DNA from: Toxorhynchites rutilus septentrionalis
Lineage: Eukaryota > Arthropoda > Insecta > Diptera > Culicidae
Assembly (NCBI RefSeq): GCF_029784135.1
Contig: NC_073744.1
Location: 28,564,981-28,628,980 of the forward strand
Reading direction: 5' to 3'
Length of the DNA stretch: 64,000 nucleotides
In this document: one piece after another, positions 22,302-32,021 of the stretch
Position numbering within the stretch: the stretch's first letter is position 1
Layout of the letters: the number at the start of each line of letters is the position of its first letter
Program-made: the position numbers and the translations under genes
The notes under the pieces: generated by a model
Told to the model about the DNA's origin: nothing
The model's input: the letters and a program-made list of their open reading frames with translations, nothing else
Database searches by the model: none

Positions 22302-23822
22302 ATGGATCGACTTAGAGAAATCGAATTCCATTTAAAGAAAGAATTTCAAAACCTAACCAAAAATAAACTTCGACCTAGGACCTTACAAAATATTGAAATA
22401 AAAAGACAGCAAATACAAGAAAACTTGGAGGAATATAGAATAGTTTTAAAAACATTCGAATTCAGAATCAATGCATCTAAGTGGAATGAAGAAGTAGAAA
22501 CCTACGGAGCATTGAAGGTAATATACCAAAAGTGTATAAAATTACTTGACAATTCTCAAGTTATACAACGAGAATATGACAGTGAGCCGGAAACAAGCGA
22601 AAAACCTCCTGGCTTACTCCAATATTTGAAACCAGACACTGAAGACTCATTGTTAAGAGTGCGCAGTGAAATAAATCTGGTCAAGAGAAAATTTAAGCTC
22701 AAAATACTAGCAAAAATTGTAGTTTGGTATCTAAGAGCAAACAACAAAAAGATAATGGCGTTAAGTATTAAGACAGCTGCTGAACTAGCAACACTTATAC
22801 CCACCTATGATGGAAGTCCAGGTGGAGTAAAATCCTTTATTGATGCAGTTAATCTGACTAGTACAATAGTACCAGATGTAAATAAAGCTGCAGCGATTCA
22901 AGTAATATTGACAAAGTTGAGTGGAAAAGCAAGAAACTTATTTTCCACAACTCCCATCGAATACGACGAGATCACAACCAAGATAAAGTCAAATTGTGAA
23001 GAAAAAGGAAATTCAGATTTAGCATTAGCTAATTTGAAAAATTTAAAATTGAAAAACGCCAATGAAATCGAGAATTTTATTAAACAACTCGATGTTTTAG
23101 CAGACAAATTGAAAGACACTTATATTAGAGAACAAATTCCTGACAATGTAGCGAGGAAAATGTCTCAAAAGGCAGCAATCCAAACACTTATCGACGAGAC
23201 ATCAAATAAAGAAACGAAAATGATGTTAAGAATTGGAAAATTTGATAATCTCCAAGAAGCCATCAATGTCATGGTGGAGAACGAGAAGACGGGAAATAGA
23301 GACACAAATGCAGTAGTACTGCATTCGATAAAAAACAGGCAACCAAACAATTCTGGACAGAATAATAACAAGTACTTAAACCACAATATTAACCATAGAA
23401 ATTCAATGATGACCGATCGATTCAACCAGAGAAATTATTCTCAATGCGGATATCAGAATAGATACCCAAATAACAACAGAAATTTCAATCGGAATTGGCA
23501 ACAATATCCCATTAACAGAAATTTCAACCAAGGGTCACAACAATATCCTACTCAAAGAAATTTCTACCAGAATAACAATAGAAATCCTAACGGAACTTAC
23601 AATAGAAATAACATTCCAGCTAGGATGTACGCTGTAAATCATCAAAATATTCCTCGACGGAACGCACATACTAACAATAATCAATTTTATCCACAAATTG
23701 AATCGGATAATAATTGCCAAGCTTTGGTACCATTCAATAACAACAATACAGTACCTAACCCCAACAATCAAACGACGCAATCAGGAAATTACAATTCTGA
23801 TTATTTTTTAGTCAACCAGTAA
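22302..23822 (+). CDS. gag: Gag structural polyprotein
   Basis: This 506-residue ORF lies between the leader ORFs and pol. The N-terminal half is Lys/Glu-rich and helical (about residues 1-150). A central Gag capsid-like region (about 150-340) contains TLIPTYDGSPGGVKSF, ILTKLSGKARNLF and a downstream helical block. The C-terminal 160 residues are very Asn/Gln/Arg-rich (NNNRNFNRNW-type repeats) and would serve as the nucleic-acid-binding tail. There is no CCHC zinc knuckle, as in the 412/mdg1 group. The product would assemble cytoplasmic virus-like particles around the element RNA. The stop at 23820-23822 lies 10 bases beyond a slippery heptamer, so Gag is expected to be the main product and Gag-Pol a minor one. 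The frame is uninterrupted. Confidence 0.88.
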   Translation: MDRLREIEFHLKKEFQNLTKNKLRPRTLQNIEIKRQQIQENLEEYRIVLKTFEFRINASKWNEEVETYGALKVIYQKCIKLLDNSQVIQREYDSEPETSEKPPGLLQYLKPDTEDSLLRVRSEINLVKRKFKLKILAKIVVWYLRANNKKIMALSIKTAAELATLIPTYDGSPGGVKSFIDAVNLTSTIVPDVNKAAAIQVILTKLSGKARNLFSTTPIEYDEITTKIKSNCEEKGNSDLALANLKNLKLKNANEIENFIKQLDVLADKLKDTYIREQIPDNVARKMSQKAAIQTLIDETSNKETKMMLRIGKFDNLQEAINVMVENEKTGNRDTNAVVLHSIKNRQPNNSGQNNNKYLNHNINHRNSMMTDRFNQRNYSQCGYQNRYPNNNRNFNRNWQQYPINRNFNQGSQQYPTQRNFYQNNNRNPNGTYNRNNIPARMYAVNHQNIPRRNAHTNNNQFYPQIESDNNCQALVPFNNNNTVPNPNNQTTQSGNYNSDYFLVNQ

Positions 23823-26800
23823 CAATTGAACGCAGATGTCGACTAACTGGACAATTGTTACGGTCAGACTCACCGATTTTGACAATAAATTTAAATGCAT
23901 CAAACTTTATTCAGGTCAAAGTGCACATGACTGGAAATAAAGTATGCAACCTAATCATTGACACCGGTGCAGATATTTCGTTGTTTAAAGCACGAAATAT
24001 TCTCCCAACTCAACCTGTAAATAGTAACAATAAAATTAAATTAACCGGAATTACGGAAAACAGTGTAGAAACTTTAGGTATAACAAATACAGCTATGTGT
24101 TTTAATAATACTTTAACTTTAAATCATGATTTTCATCTAGTTACCGCAGACCTACCAATACAAGCAGACGGTATACTAGGAAGGGATTTTTTAATAAATT
24201 ATAAGTGTTTAATAGACTATGAATATTGGCTACTTACCTTTAATATAGCTAATGTACAGATTTCAATACCAATAGAAGATAATTTAAAAGAAGGCTTCAT
24301 GTTACCAAGCCGTAGTGAAGTAGTTAGAAGGATACCATATTTAAATATTATAGAAGATATGGTAGTTCATTCGGAAGAAATTTATCCAGGAGTTTTCTGT
24401 GGAAATACTATAATTTCACCAGCAAAACCCTATGTAAAATTTGTAAATACCACAAACAAACCTTTGTATATACACTATTCAGAATTTAAACCTACATTAA
24501 GTATTTTAAATAATTATACAATACTTAATAGTAATAACAAAAATAATAAGAGATTCGATGAAATTTTTAAAATCATAGATACAGAAAAAATCCCCATATA
24601 TGCTAAAGACAAGTTTAAAAATTTAATTGCTAGATATCAAGATATATTTTGTCTCCCAGAGGAGGATGTGACTAGAAACAATTTCTATTCACAGAATATT
24701 GTTCTTAACGACAAAGTACCTGTATATATTCCTAATTACAAGACGATTCATGCTCAACATAATGAAATAAATAGACAAGTGAATAAAATGTTAGAGAGTA
24801 ATATAATCGAACCCTCGGTTTCACCATATAATTCACCAATTCTTCTTGTACCAAAAAAATCTTGTGACAATGACAAGAAATGGCGTTTAGTTGTCGATTT
24901 CAGACAACTGAACAAGAAAATTTTAGCAGACAAATTTCCTCTACCAAGAATTGATGATATTTTAGACCAACTTGGAAGAGCAAAATATTTTTCAACTTTA
25001 GATCTCATGTCAGGTTTTCATCAAATACCTTTGGACAATGAGTCTAGAAAATTTACAGCATTTTCAACACAAAATGGACATTATCAGTTTACGAGATTAC
25101 CGTTTGGATTAAATATAAGCCCAAACAGTTTTCAACGCATGATGACCATTGCAATGGCTGGTTTAACTCCAGAAATATCCTTTATTTATATTGACGATAT
25201 TATCGTCACGGGATGTTCAGTTAATCATCATATTTCAAATTTGACTCAAGTTTTTGAACGATTAAGATTTTATAATTTGAAACTTAATGCTCAGAAATGC
25301 AAATTTTTTAGCACTGAAGTTACCTTTCTAGGTCATAAAATAACAGAGCATGGCATGTTACCAGATGATTCTAAATTTTCAGTAATTCAAAATTACCCAA
25401 TCCCAAAAAATGCAGATGAAGTCAGAAGATTCGTTGCATTTTGTAATTATTATCGAAAATTTGTACCAAATTTTGCATTGATTGCAAATCCACTTAACCA
25501 ACTTCTAAAAAAGGATTCAAAATTCAGATGGACAGATAATTGCCAAAACGCATTCAACATATTACGAAATTCATTAATGTCACCTAGATTACTCCAATAT
25601 CCAGATTTTACGAAGCAATTTATATTAACAACAGATGCTTCAGACATTGGCTGTGGAGCTGTATTGTCACAACAAACACTAAACGGAAATTTACCAATAG
25701 CATTTGCAAGTAAAACTTTTACACCTGGCGAGAAAAATAAACCAGTTATTCTGAAGGAATTAACAGCCATACATTGGGCTATTAATTATTTCAAACCTTA
25801 CCTATACGGTAGAAAATTTTTAGTACAAACAGACCATAGACCATTAGTTTATCTGTTCGGAATGAAAAATCCAACATCAAAATTAACCAGAATGCGTCTT
25901 GATTTAGAAGAATATGATTTTTCAATTGAATATATATCAGGAAAATCGAATGTAGGAGCAGATGCTTTGTCGAGAATAATAACAACTTCTGACGAACTAA
26001 AAAATTTAAACATATTAGGAGTAAGCACGAGAGCAATGACTCGTAACATAAAAAATGATGACAGAATAGTAACATCAACAGATAAAGAGATTTCTGTACC
26101 AAGAGAACTTGATCACTTCTCTACGTACATGACAAATAATCCATCAGAAACCAACAAATTAATTAAACTTGAAACAAAAGTTGACAAAAATGAAATAAAA
26201 TTTATATTAAAGAAAAACAATAAAATTATTGCGCAAGTGCATCAAAGAATTTTAAATGGGAGTCAGACATTAGAATCTGCACTTCTAAAAGTGGAAGAAT
26301 CAATGATTAAAATGAACCAAAATAAATTAGCGCTCTCAACTAAAGATGAAATTTTTAAAATGCTATCAATTGAAAACTTTAAAACGTTAGCAAATGCACG
26401 AGTCTATTTAATAGAAATTATTATTTACAATCCACCAACATTTTTAACAAAAAGGGAAAATATTCAAAAAGTATTATACAATTATCATAATACCCCTACT
26501 GGAGGACATATCGGACAACATAGATTATACCTTCAAATAAGAGAGGTGTACAATTGGAGCAATATGAAAAGATCGATTGCAGAATTCATTAAGGCCTGTG
26601 AATTATGCAAACGAAACAAAATCATAAAGCATACCAAGGAAAAACAAGTAGTAACTACAACTTCATCTTATCCATTCGAAATTATTTCCATAGACACAGT
26701 TGGACCTTTACCTAGAAGTCACAACAACAATAGATATGCAGTTAGTGTCCAATGCGACTTGACAAAATATGTCGTATTGATTCCTGTGCCCACAAAAGAA

Positions 26801-27487
26801 GCTAATGTAATTGCTAAAGCATTAGTAGACAATTTTATTTTGACTTATGGAACATTTCTAACTTTACGTTCTGATCAAGGAACTGAGTATAATAACGAAG
26901 TCTTTGAGCAGATCTGTAAAATGCTTAAAATCGAACAAAAATTCAGTACAGCTTATCACCCTCAGACGATTGGATCGTTAGAGAGAAATCACAGGTGTTT
27001 AAATGAATACCTGAGATCTTTCGTTAATGAACATCAAACTGATTGGGATGAATGGTTAAAATTCTATGCTTTCAACTATAATACAACCCCACATTCAGAC
27101 CATGGTTTTACACCACATGAACTCGTTTTTGGAAATAAAGCTAAACTACCACAGGAATTATTCAAAAATGGAACAGAACCAATATATAATTTTGAACAAT
27201 ATAGCAAAGAATTGAAATTTAAAATACAACGTTCTAACGAAATTGCAAGAGATAAGTTAATAAATCAGAAAGTTCAAAGAGCAACCAATACTGAAAACAA
27301 TTGTAACCCAATTCATTTAAATATAAACGATAAAGTTTATTTGAAAATAGAAAACAGAAGGAAATTAGATCCTTTCTACGATGGACCATACATAGTGCAG
27401 GAACTATTAGATCCTAATTGTAAAATTTTAAACCCTAGAACAAACCATGAAAAAGTTGTACACAAAAATAGATTAATAAAAACATAA
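23801..27487 (+). CDS. pol: Pol polyprotein: protease, reverse transcriptase, RNase H, integrase
   Basis: The frame is open from 23801 to the stop at 27487, in -1 relative to gag. No ATG starts it usefully; the first internal candidate is a TTG at 23855, so frameshifting is the likely entry. Counting from 23855, the retropepsin active site DTGADIS is at residues 36-42 with ILGRDFL near 110. The reverse transcriptase has LPFGLNISP and the catalytic YIDD at 445-448. RNase H has acidic residues D594, E635 and D660. The integrase has an HHCC zinc module (about 876-916) and a DDE core at D947, D1007 and E1043, with 35 residues between the last two. The order PR-RT-RH-IN is that of Ty3/gypsy. All catalytic residues are present and there is no stop or frameshift. 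No env follows. Confidence 0.92.
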   Translation, partial: LFFSQPVTIERRCRLTGQLLRSDSPILTINLNASNFIQVKVHMTGNKVCNLIIDTGADISLFKARNILPTQPVNSNNKIKLTGITENSVETLGITNTAMCFNNTLTLNHDFHLVTADLPIQADGILGRDFLINYKCLIDYEYWLLTFNIANVQISIPIEDNLKEGFMLPSRSEVVRRIPYLNIIEDMVVHSEEIYPGVFCGNTIISPAKPYVKFVNTTNKPLYIHYSEFKPTLSILNNYTILNSNNKNNKRFDEIFKIIDTEKIPIYAKDKFKNLIARYQDIFCLPEEDVTRNNFYSQNIVLNDKVPVYIPNYKTIHAQHNEINRQVNKMLESNIIEPSVSPYNSPILLVPKKSCDNDKKWRLVVDFRQLNKKILADKFPLPRIDDILDQLGRAKYFSTLDLMSGFHQIPLDNESRKFTAFSTQNGHYQFTRLPFGLNISPNSFQRMMTIAMAGLTPEISFIYIDDIIVTGCSVNHHISNLTQVFERLRFYNLKLNAQKCKFFSTEVTFLGHKITEHGMLPDDSKFSVIQNYPIPKNADEVRRFVAFCNYYRKFVPNFALIANPLNQLLKKDSKFRWTDNCQNAFNILRNSLMSPRLLQYPDFTKQFILTTDASDIGCGAVLSQQTLNGNLPIAFASKTFTPGEKNKPVILKELTAIHWAINYFKPYLYGRKFLVQTDHRPLVYLFGMKNPTSKLTRMRLDLEEYDFSIEYISGKSNVGADALSRIITTSDELKNLNILGVSTRAMTRNIKNDDRIVTSTDKEISVPRELDHFSTYMTNNPSETNKLIKLETKVDKNEIKFILKKNNKIIAQVHQRILNGSQTLESALLKVEESMIKMNQNKLALSTKDEIFKMLSIENFKTLANARVYLIEIIIYNPPTFLTKRENIQKVLYNYHNTPTGGHIGQHRLYLQIREVYNWSNMKRSIAEFIKACELCKRNKIIKHTKEKQVVTTTSSYPFEIISIDTVGPLPRSHNNNRYAVSVQCDLTKYVVLIPVPTKEANVIAKALVDNFILTYGTFLTLRSDQGTEYNNEVFEQICKMLKIEQKFSTAYHPQTIGSLERNHRCLNEYLRSFVNEHQTDWDEWLKFYAFNYNTTPHSDHGFTPHELVFGNKAKLPQELFKNGTEPIYNFEQYSKELKFKIQRSNEIARDKLINQKVQRATNTENNCNPIHLNINDKVYLKIENRRKLDPFYDGPYIVQELLDPNCKILNPRTNHEKVVHKNRLIKT
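23804..23810 (+). promoter_or_regulatory. Predicted -1 ribosomal frameshift site
   Basis: T TTT TTA is in register with the gag frame (codons TTT at 23805 and TTA at 23808). It lies in the short gag-pol overlap, which runs from the TGA at 23798-23800 in the pol frame to the gag stop at 23820-23822. Slippage by -1 would continue at AGT (23810) into pol. The heptamer fits the X XXY YYZ rule. A downstream stimulatory structure was not evaluated. Confidence 0.75.
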
Positions 27488-27846
27488 ACAAGAAATATGA
27501 CAAACAATTTGTATTCCATTCCAAACGAATTTTTTTAACACAAAAAAAAAAAATTTTTTTTTTCCCTATAATTTCAAAAATATTTCAATTACAAGAGTAT
27601 AGTAGTTAGTTAAACTTTTAATTATCCTTAATATCTTGGTAACTGTTTAAAATTACATTATTTATTAAGTATCTTACAAATCCAATATATATATTTAAAA
27701 ATATTCACATGAACTTTCGAATAAAATTTATATCAATGAAATAAAAACTATATGTATCAAACTTTGTAACATTGAGAGAAGCCAAGGAACAATTATTTGA
27801 AAACCAGAATACTAAGAATGATTTCATTTTATTACATCATTCTCCC

Positions 27847-27858
27847 GAAGAGGGATGG
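27847..27858 (+). promoter_or_regulatory. Polypurine tract
   Basis: GAAGAGGGATGG, purine except for one T, abuts the 3' LTR and would prime plus-strand DNA synthesis. Confidence 0.7.
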
Positions 27859-28630
27859 TGTAGTATGATTTCAAATCCCATTTCCAAATCTCATTTCAAA
27901 TCCCATATTTCATAGGCCATATATCATTCCATAACCCATTTTTTAAATCCATCCCCAAAACCCATCCTCATAAGCAGTTGATTGTTTCTTAATAAATGAC
28001 TCATGCGTAGTCACTTCGATTTACAATTCCCATGAAACATTCCTCAAGCACAACTGCATTATTTAGTTAATTGCTTTTCCCCACATTCATTCATAGAAAC
28101 AAGCCAACGTGCGCTGACGATATGAATGTACTCTTACATCATATCGCGCGCAGCTAAAGGCAATAAACCAGTAGCCAAAACAAACCTAGTTCTATTCTGA
28201 TGAAATACGCGACCATATACAAAGTCGTCGTGACACTTTACGATTTCCCATGAAATCGATATGCGCGCTTACGAGTGCAGTAAGCATTATTATTTCTTGA
28301 CCCCATTCACATCGAACACTGCATTCGATTGATTGGCTATTCCCCTTTGAAATCAACTTGGCTCCTCCCAGTGAAACTCTACACAAATTGTTGTAACTAC
28401 TAGCTTAGGACTTTAGTAACCAGTGTTAAGGGAGTTCTAGAGACTCACGCCACGCGATAGGTCGTGTTGAGTTTTCTTCAGATAATTTAATATAAAGAGT
28501 ATCGTGTCTTTGGTACAAAAAAACAAAATGAGAAATAAAGTGTATAGAAGTTATTTGATGTTGACCGTGTTTGTGAACTAAAAACAGTTGATGACAACCG
28601 TGAGTTGAGCATGGGTAGAAAAACATTTGA
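27859..28630 (+). repeat. 3' LTR
   Basis: Same 772-bp sequence as the 5' LTR with no difference found by eye, followed by the target duplication TTAC. Confidence 0.92.
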
Positions 28631-28634
28631 TTAC

Positions 28635-29599
28635 TTTAACGCGGAGCCGCCACACGTTGCCATTGATGATATAATTATGCCACGTTTAAACTCGATGTTT
28701 AGAATTCCTGGTACCGTAGCATTCCACTCGGAAAGGAAAGTCATTCCAGTCAGTCAATACTGGAGTTAATCGTATCAAAATGTTGTCTCACTCACTGAGA
28801 CTCGACTAAGTCGATTGATGTGTCCTTCCCCTTCCCGCGATCGCTTTTGAGACTTCACGCATTCTTTACCCGCAAATGTAAGAAAAATAAGCACCACGCG
28901 AAGGTGACGAACCAGCGAGACAGGAAGAACGCGGAAACGGTAAGGGAAGCCACATGAAGTTCACGAGGAAACATCAAAAGTTACCGAGGGACAGAAAATA
29001 AGGAAACATTTTTTGGATGCGCATTTTCTGATCAAAGTGCGAAACCGAAGATAAGCGCGAAGCGAAGCTGTTGGCGGTAAGAAAGCAAGCTTGCTTTTTA
29101 TCATCCACTGGAACTGTTCAGATTTGCCGTGATTTCGAGCAGCTCCTTCAGGAGGCAAGTGATGGGCGGATTTAAGGAGGGGAAGGGGACGTTTTGAGGT
29201 TTCAGAGGGAAAAAAGTTCTTTTAATAACGTTATAATGGTAACGAGAATACTGGCTGTGGAAAAAAATATTCAATCTCCTCTGCACAAACCAGATTGACA
29301 TCGGAGCATCATCCTTTTTTCATGGGGTGAGAGAGGGTGGCCAATGAAAACATGCGACACACAATAAATTTTTGATGAATATTGCAGCCAGAAGCTAAAG
29401 TGTTCCCCGAGACGTTGGTTGAATGAATTTAATCTTTTCTTGTTGGGGAATTCTTTCATCTAGATGAAAAAAATGTCAAGTTTAATCGAGAAGAGTGATA
29501 GCTGCAAGAAACTACCGAAAAACAAATGTGAAAGAGATTTGTGATATATTTTTACAATGTTTTATCACAAATGAATATGCGGCGGAACCCCATCACTAG
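28635..29599. other. No recognisable feature
   Basis: Flanking DNA between the retrotransposon and a SINE. ORFs here are short and overlap on both strands. Confidence 0.5.
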
Positions 29600-29606
29600 C
29601 ATGTGA

Positions 29607-29761
29607 TTTTTTTTTTATCTGTATTATAGTGATTTTCAACTCATTTGGCTGGTTCGTCACTTTTACTTCCATTTTTGGAAGAATGTCGGCAGTGAGAATT
29701 GAACTCGTGACCTTTAGCGTGAGAGGCATGGATGTTACCACTACGCCAGATCGGCTCCCAA
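29607..29761 (-). mobile_element. tRNA-derived SINE (family 2), full length
   Basis: On the minus strand it starts GGGAGCCGATCTGGCGTAGT (box A-like TGGCGTAGTGG), has a box B-like GGTCACGAGTTCAATTC, then GTGACGAACCAGCCAAATGA, and ends in an A-rich tail. The 7-bp duplication CATGTGA lies at 29600-29606 and 29762-29768. Its relative is at 11744-11890. Confidence 0.8.
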
Positions 29762-29768
29762 CATGTGA

Positions 29769-30354
29769 ATATTAACGGTGGGCATGCCGCATTAAGTATA
29801 ATATACCCAAAGTTCGATTTATTTATTTTTATTCATTCGTCTTCGGCCAACAGTTTCTTCGCTTCCTTTTCTGTAGCCTCTCTAGGCTTTAAACATTTTC
29901 AGTTCATTCGCCTTTAACTCTGAAAAGGACTCTCTTGGAATGCTTAACTCCTGCTTAACTAAAAAATGCTTAACTAAACTCCTCTCCATGTTTCGAGAAA
30001 ATCACAATTCATTACACTCGCCGGCACACGATGTGCAGTCAAAATTCACCAAACGTGAAATGAAGTGTGCCCACAGTCGGCTTGTACCGTCCTGACGCGT
30101 GATTTTTGAGTCCGTTTTAGGGAAACACATTGCTGCCTCCAAAAATGTAGGGGAAAATAGAAACTCTGATTACAACACTTCTTCTTCTTCAACATTTCGG
30201 AGGGCATAAGCTTCCCAAAAAGGAAAAAAACGCTCGATTTTTTCGTCCTTCCAGACCGGGGTCCCCCCCTTTATGTCGTGACAATCTAAGTAGAAATAAA
30301 ACATATGTAAATGCTGTTATTTGCAGCAAAGAAGGCCATATATTAACCCTTTAT
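29769..30354. other. No recognisable feature
   Basis: Short A/T-rich interval between two SINEs. No ORF or terminal repeat is supported. Confidence 0.5.
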
Positions 30355-30512
30355 AAAACCGTGCACCCGTGGCCGAGTGGTTAGCGTCTCACATTATCAT
30401 GCCGGGTGTTCGGGTTCGATTAACGTTCTGGGCGGGGGGGTTTTTTCGTCAGAGAAATTTCCTTCGACTTGCACTGTGGTCACGCGTATTCTAGGGCTTG
30501 CCCCTCGGATTA

Positions 30513-31808
30513 AAGGGTGTGTCACATCAAATTGCATCACGGAAAAAACGCTGTAGAAATTCGCCCAGTAGACCGATCCTTTCGAAAATTTTAGACAGTA
30601 AAATAAAAATTATTCAACAACTTTTGGCATTTTCTTTTTATTCATACTTCGAGCCCAAGCCCGTATGCTCGCACCTTCCTCTTCACCCCGTCCCTAAGGT
30701 TCTGTACAACGTCAGGTTGTAGTTTTTTTTAACAGAAATCCATTTTTCTTGAAGTCCGCCTCCGATTTGACAACTTTTGGGTTCTTCCGGAGGGCCTGCT
30801 TCATAATCGCCCAATATTTCACTATTGGGCGAAGCTCCGGCGCGTTGGGCGGGTTCATTTCCTTTGGCACGAAGGTGACCTCGTTGGCTTCGTACCACTC
30901 CAACACGTCCTTTGAATAGTGGCACGAAGCGAGATCCGGCCAGAAGATGGTCGGGCCCTCGTGCTGCTTCAATAGTGGTAGTAAGCGCTTCTGTAGGCAC
31001 TCCTTAAGGTAAACCTGCCCGTTTACCGTGCCGGTCATCACGAAGGGGGCGCTCCGCTTTCCGCAAGAGCAGATCACTTGCCACACCATGTACTTTTTGG
31101 TAAACTTGGATAGTTTCTGCTTGCGAATCTTCTCCGGAACGCTGAATTTGTCCTCTGCGGAAAAGAACAACAGGCCCGGCAGCTGACGAAAGTCCGCTTT
31201 GACGTAGGTTTCGTCGTCCTTTACCAGGCAATGCGGCTTCGTCAGCATTTCGGTGTACAGCTTCCGGGCTCGCGTCTTCCCCACCATGTTTTGCCTTTCG
31301 TCGCGGTTAGGAGCCTTCTGAACCTTGTATGTACGCAGGCCCTTCCGCTGCTTGGTCCGCTGGACGAATGAACTTGACAAATTCAGCTTATTGGCGACAT
31401 CCCGGACCGAACTTCTCGGATCACGTCTAAACTGCTTAACTACGCGCTTGTGATCTTTTTCACTGACGGAGCATCCATTTTTGCCGTTCTTCACCTTCCG
31501 GTCGATGGTTAGGTTCTCGAAGTATCGTTTTAGTACTCTGCTGACCGTGGATTGGACGATTCCCAGCATCTTACCGATGTTCCGATGTGACAACTCCGGA
31601 TTCTCGAAATGAGTGCACAGGATTAATTCACGACGCTCTTTTTCGTTCGACGACATTTTTCCAAATTTACGAAAAATTGACAGTGAAGCATGGCCAACGT
31701 GATCTATACACTCTTATCTGATTATAAGCGAAAGCTGAAGATATAATTCCTAAAAATTAAATTTCTACAGCGTTTTTTCCGTGATGCAATTTGATGTGAC
31801 ACACCCTT
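30513..31808 (-). mobile_element. ITmD37E element, copy B, 1296 bp
   Basis: AAGGGTGTGTCACATC terminal inverted repeats with TA at 30511-30512 and 31809-31810. The transposase reads on the minus strand. Confidence 0.9.
30642..31656 (-). pseudogene. DD37E transposase, copy B, catalytic Glu replaced and C terminus frameshifted
   Basis: It is nearly identical to copy A through both HTH regions and the first two catalytic aspartates (DDETYVK and FWPDLASCHY). The third catalytic residue is lost: the RPIEKYW of copies A and D reads RPIVKYW here, a single E279V change. One base is missing in the AAGAGAAAATGG stretch near 30745 and one A is missing from the following A9 run near 30730, so the open frame ends at 30712. 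Either the Val substitution or the C-terminal change would be expected to abolish or impair catalysis. The terminal repeats are intact, so it could still be moved in trans. Confidence 0.87.
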
Positions 31809-32021
31809 TACATTCAAGGCGTGTTATTTGGCCTAAGAAATCTCAACTAAGTATTAATGAATGACGCTAGTTAATGCATACGTTGAGACGGCAAAAGTTT
31901 CACAGGGAACGTTAACGCCATTCAAGAAGAAGAAGAAGAAGAAGAAGAGGAAAACCGTGGAAACTAGGCAACGAATCGACTCAGAGAACATAATACTTAC
32001 ATGATTAAGAACACATATTTA

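Larger units (their letters stand above)
19826..28630 (+). mobile_element. Ty3/gypsy LTR retrotransposon, 412/mdg1-like, full length
   Basis: Two 772-bp LTRs (19826-20597 and 27859-28630) flank one internal region and appear identical by eye. The 4-bp duplication TTAC lies at 19822-19825 and 28631-28634. In order the internal region has a PBS for tRNA-Arg, a long leader with two small ORFs, gag, pol in the -1 frame and a polypurine tract. There is no env between pol and the 3' LTR. The tRNA-Arg primer, long leader and zinc-knuckle-free Asn-rich Gag resemble the 412/mdg1 group, though the clade should be confirmed by phylogeny. Confidence 0.92.
30364..31950 (+). mobile_element. tRNA-derived SINE (family 1), split by an ITmD37E element
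   Basis: It begins CACCCGTGGCCGAGTGGTTA (box A) with box B GGGTTCGATTAACG, continues to CACTGTGGTCACGCGTATTC, is interrupted by ITmD37E copy B, and resumes at CATTCAAGGCGTGTTATTTG. It ends in a (GAA)n tail. The 9-bp duplication AAAACCGTG lies at 30355-30363 and 31951-31959. Without the nested element it is about 290 bp. Confidence 0.88.

Noticed and set aside
27488..27846. A possible env gene after pol
   Set aside because: Only about 360 A/T-rich bases with no ORF separate pol from the polypurine tract.
30364..30450. A possible tRNA gene (box A and box B spaced normally)
   Set aside because: Box B and the stems are mutated, the sequence continues into a SINE body with a GAA tail, and a 9-bp target duplication brackets the whole unit.
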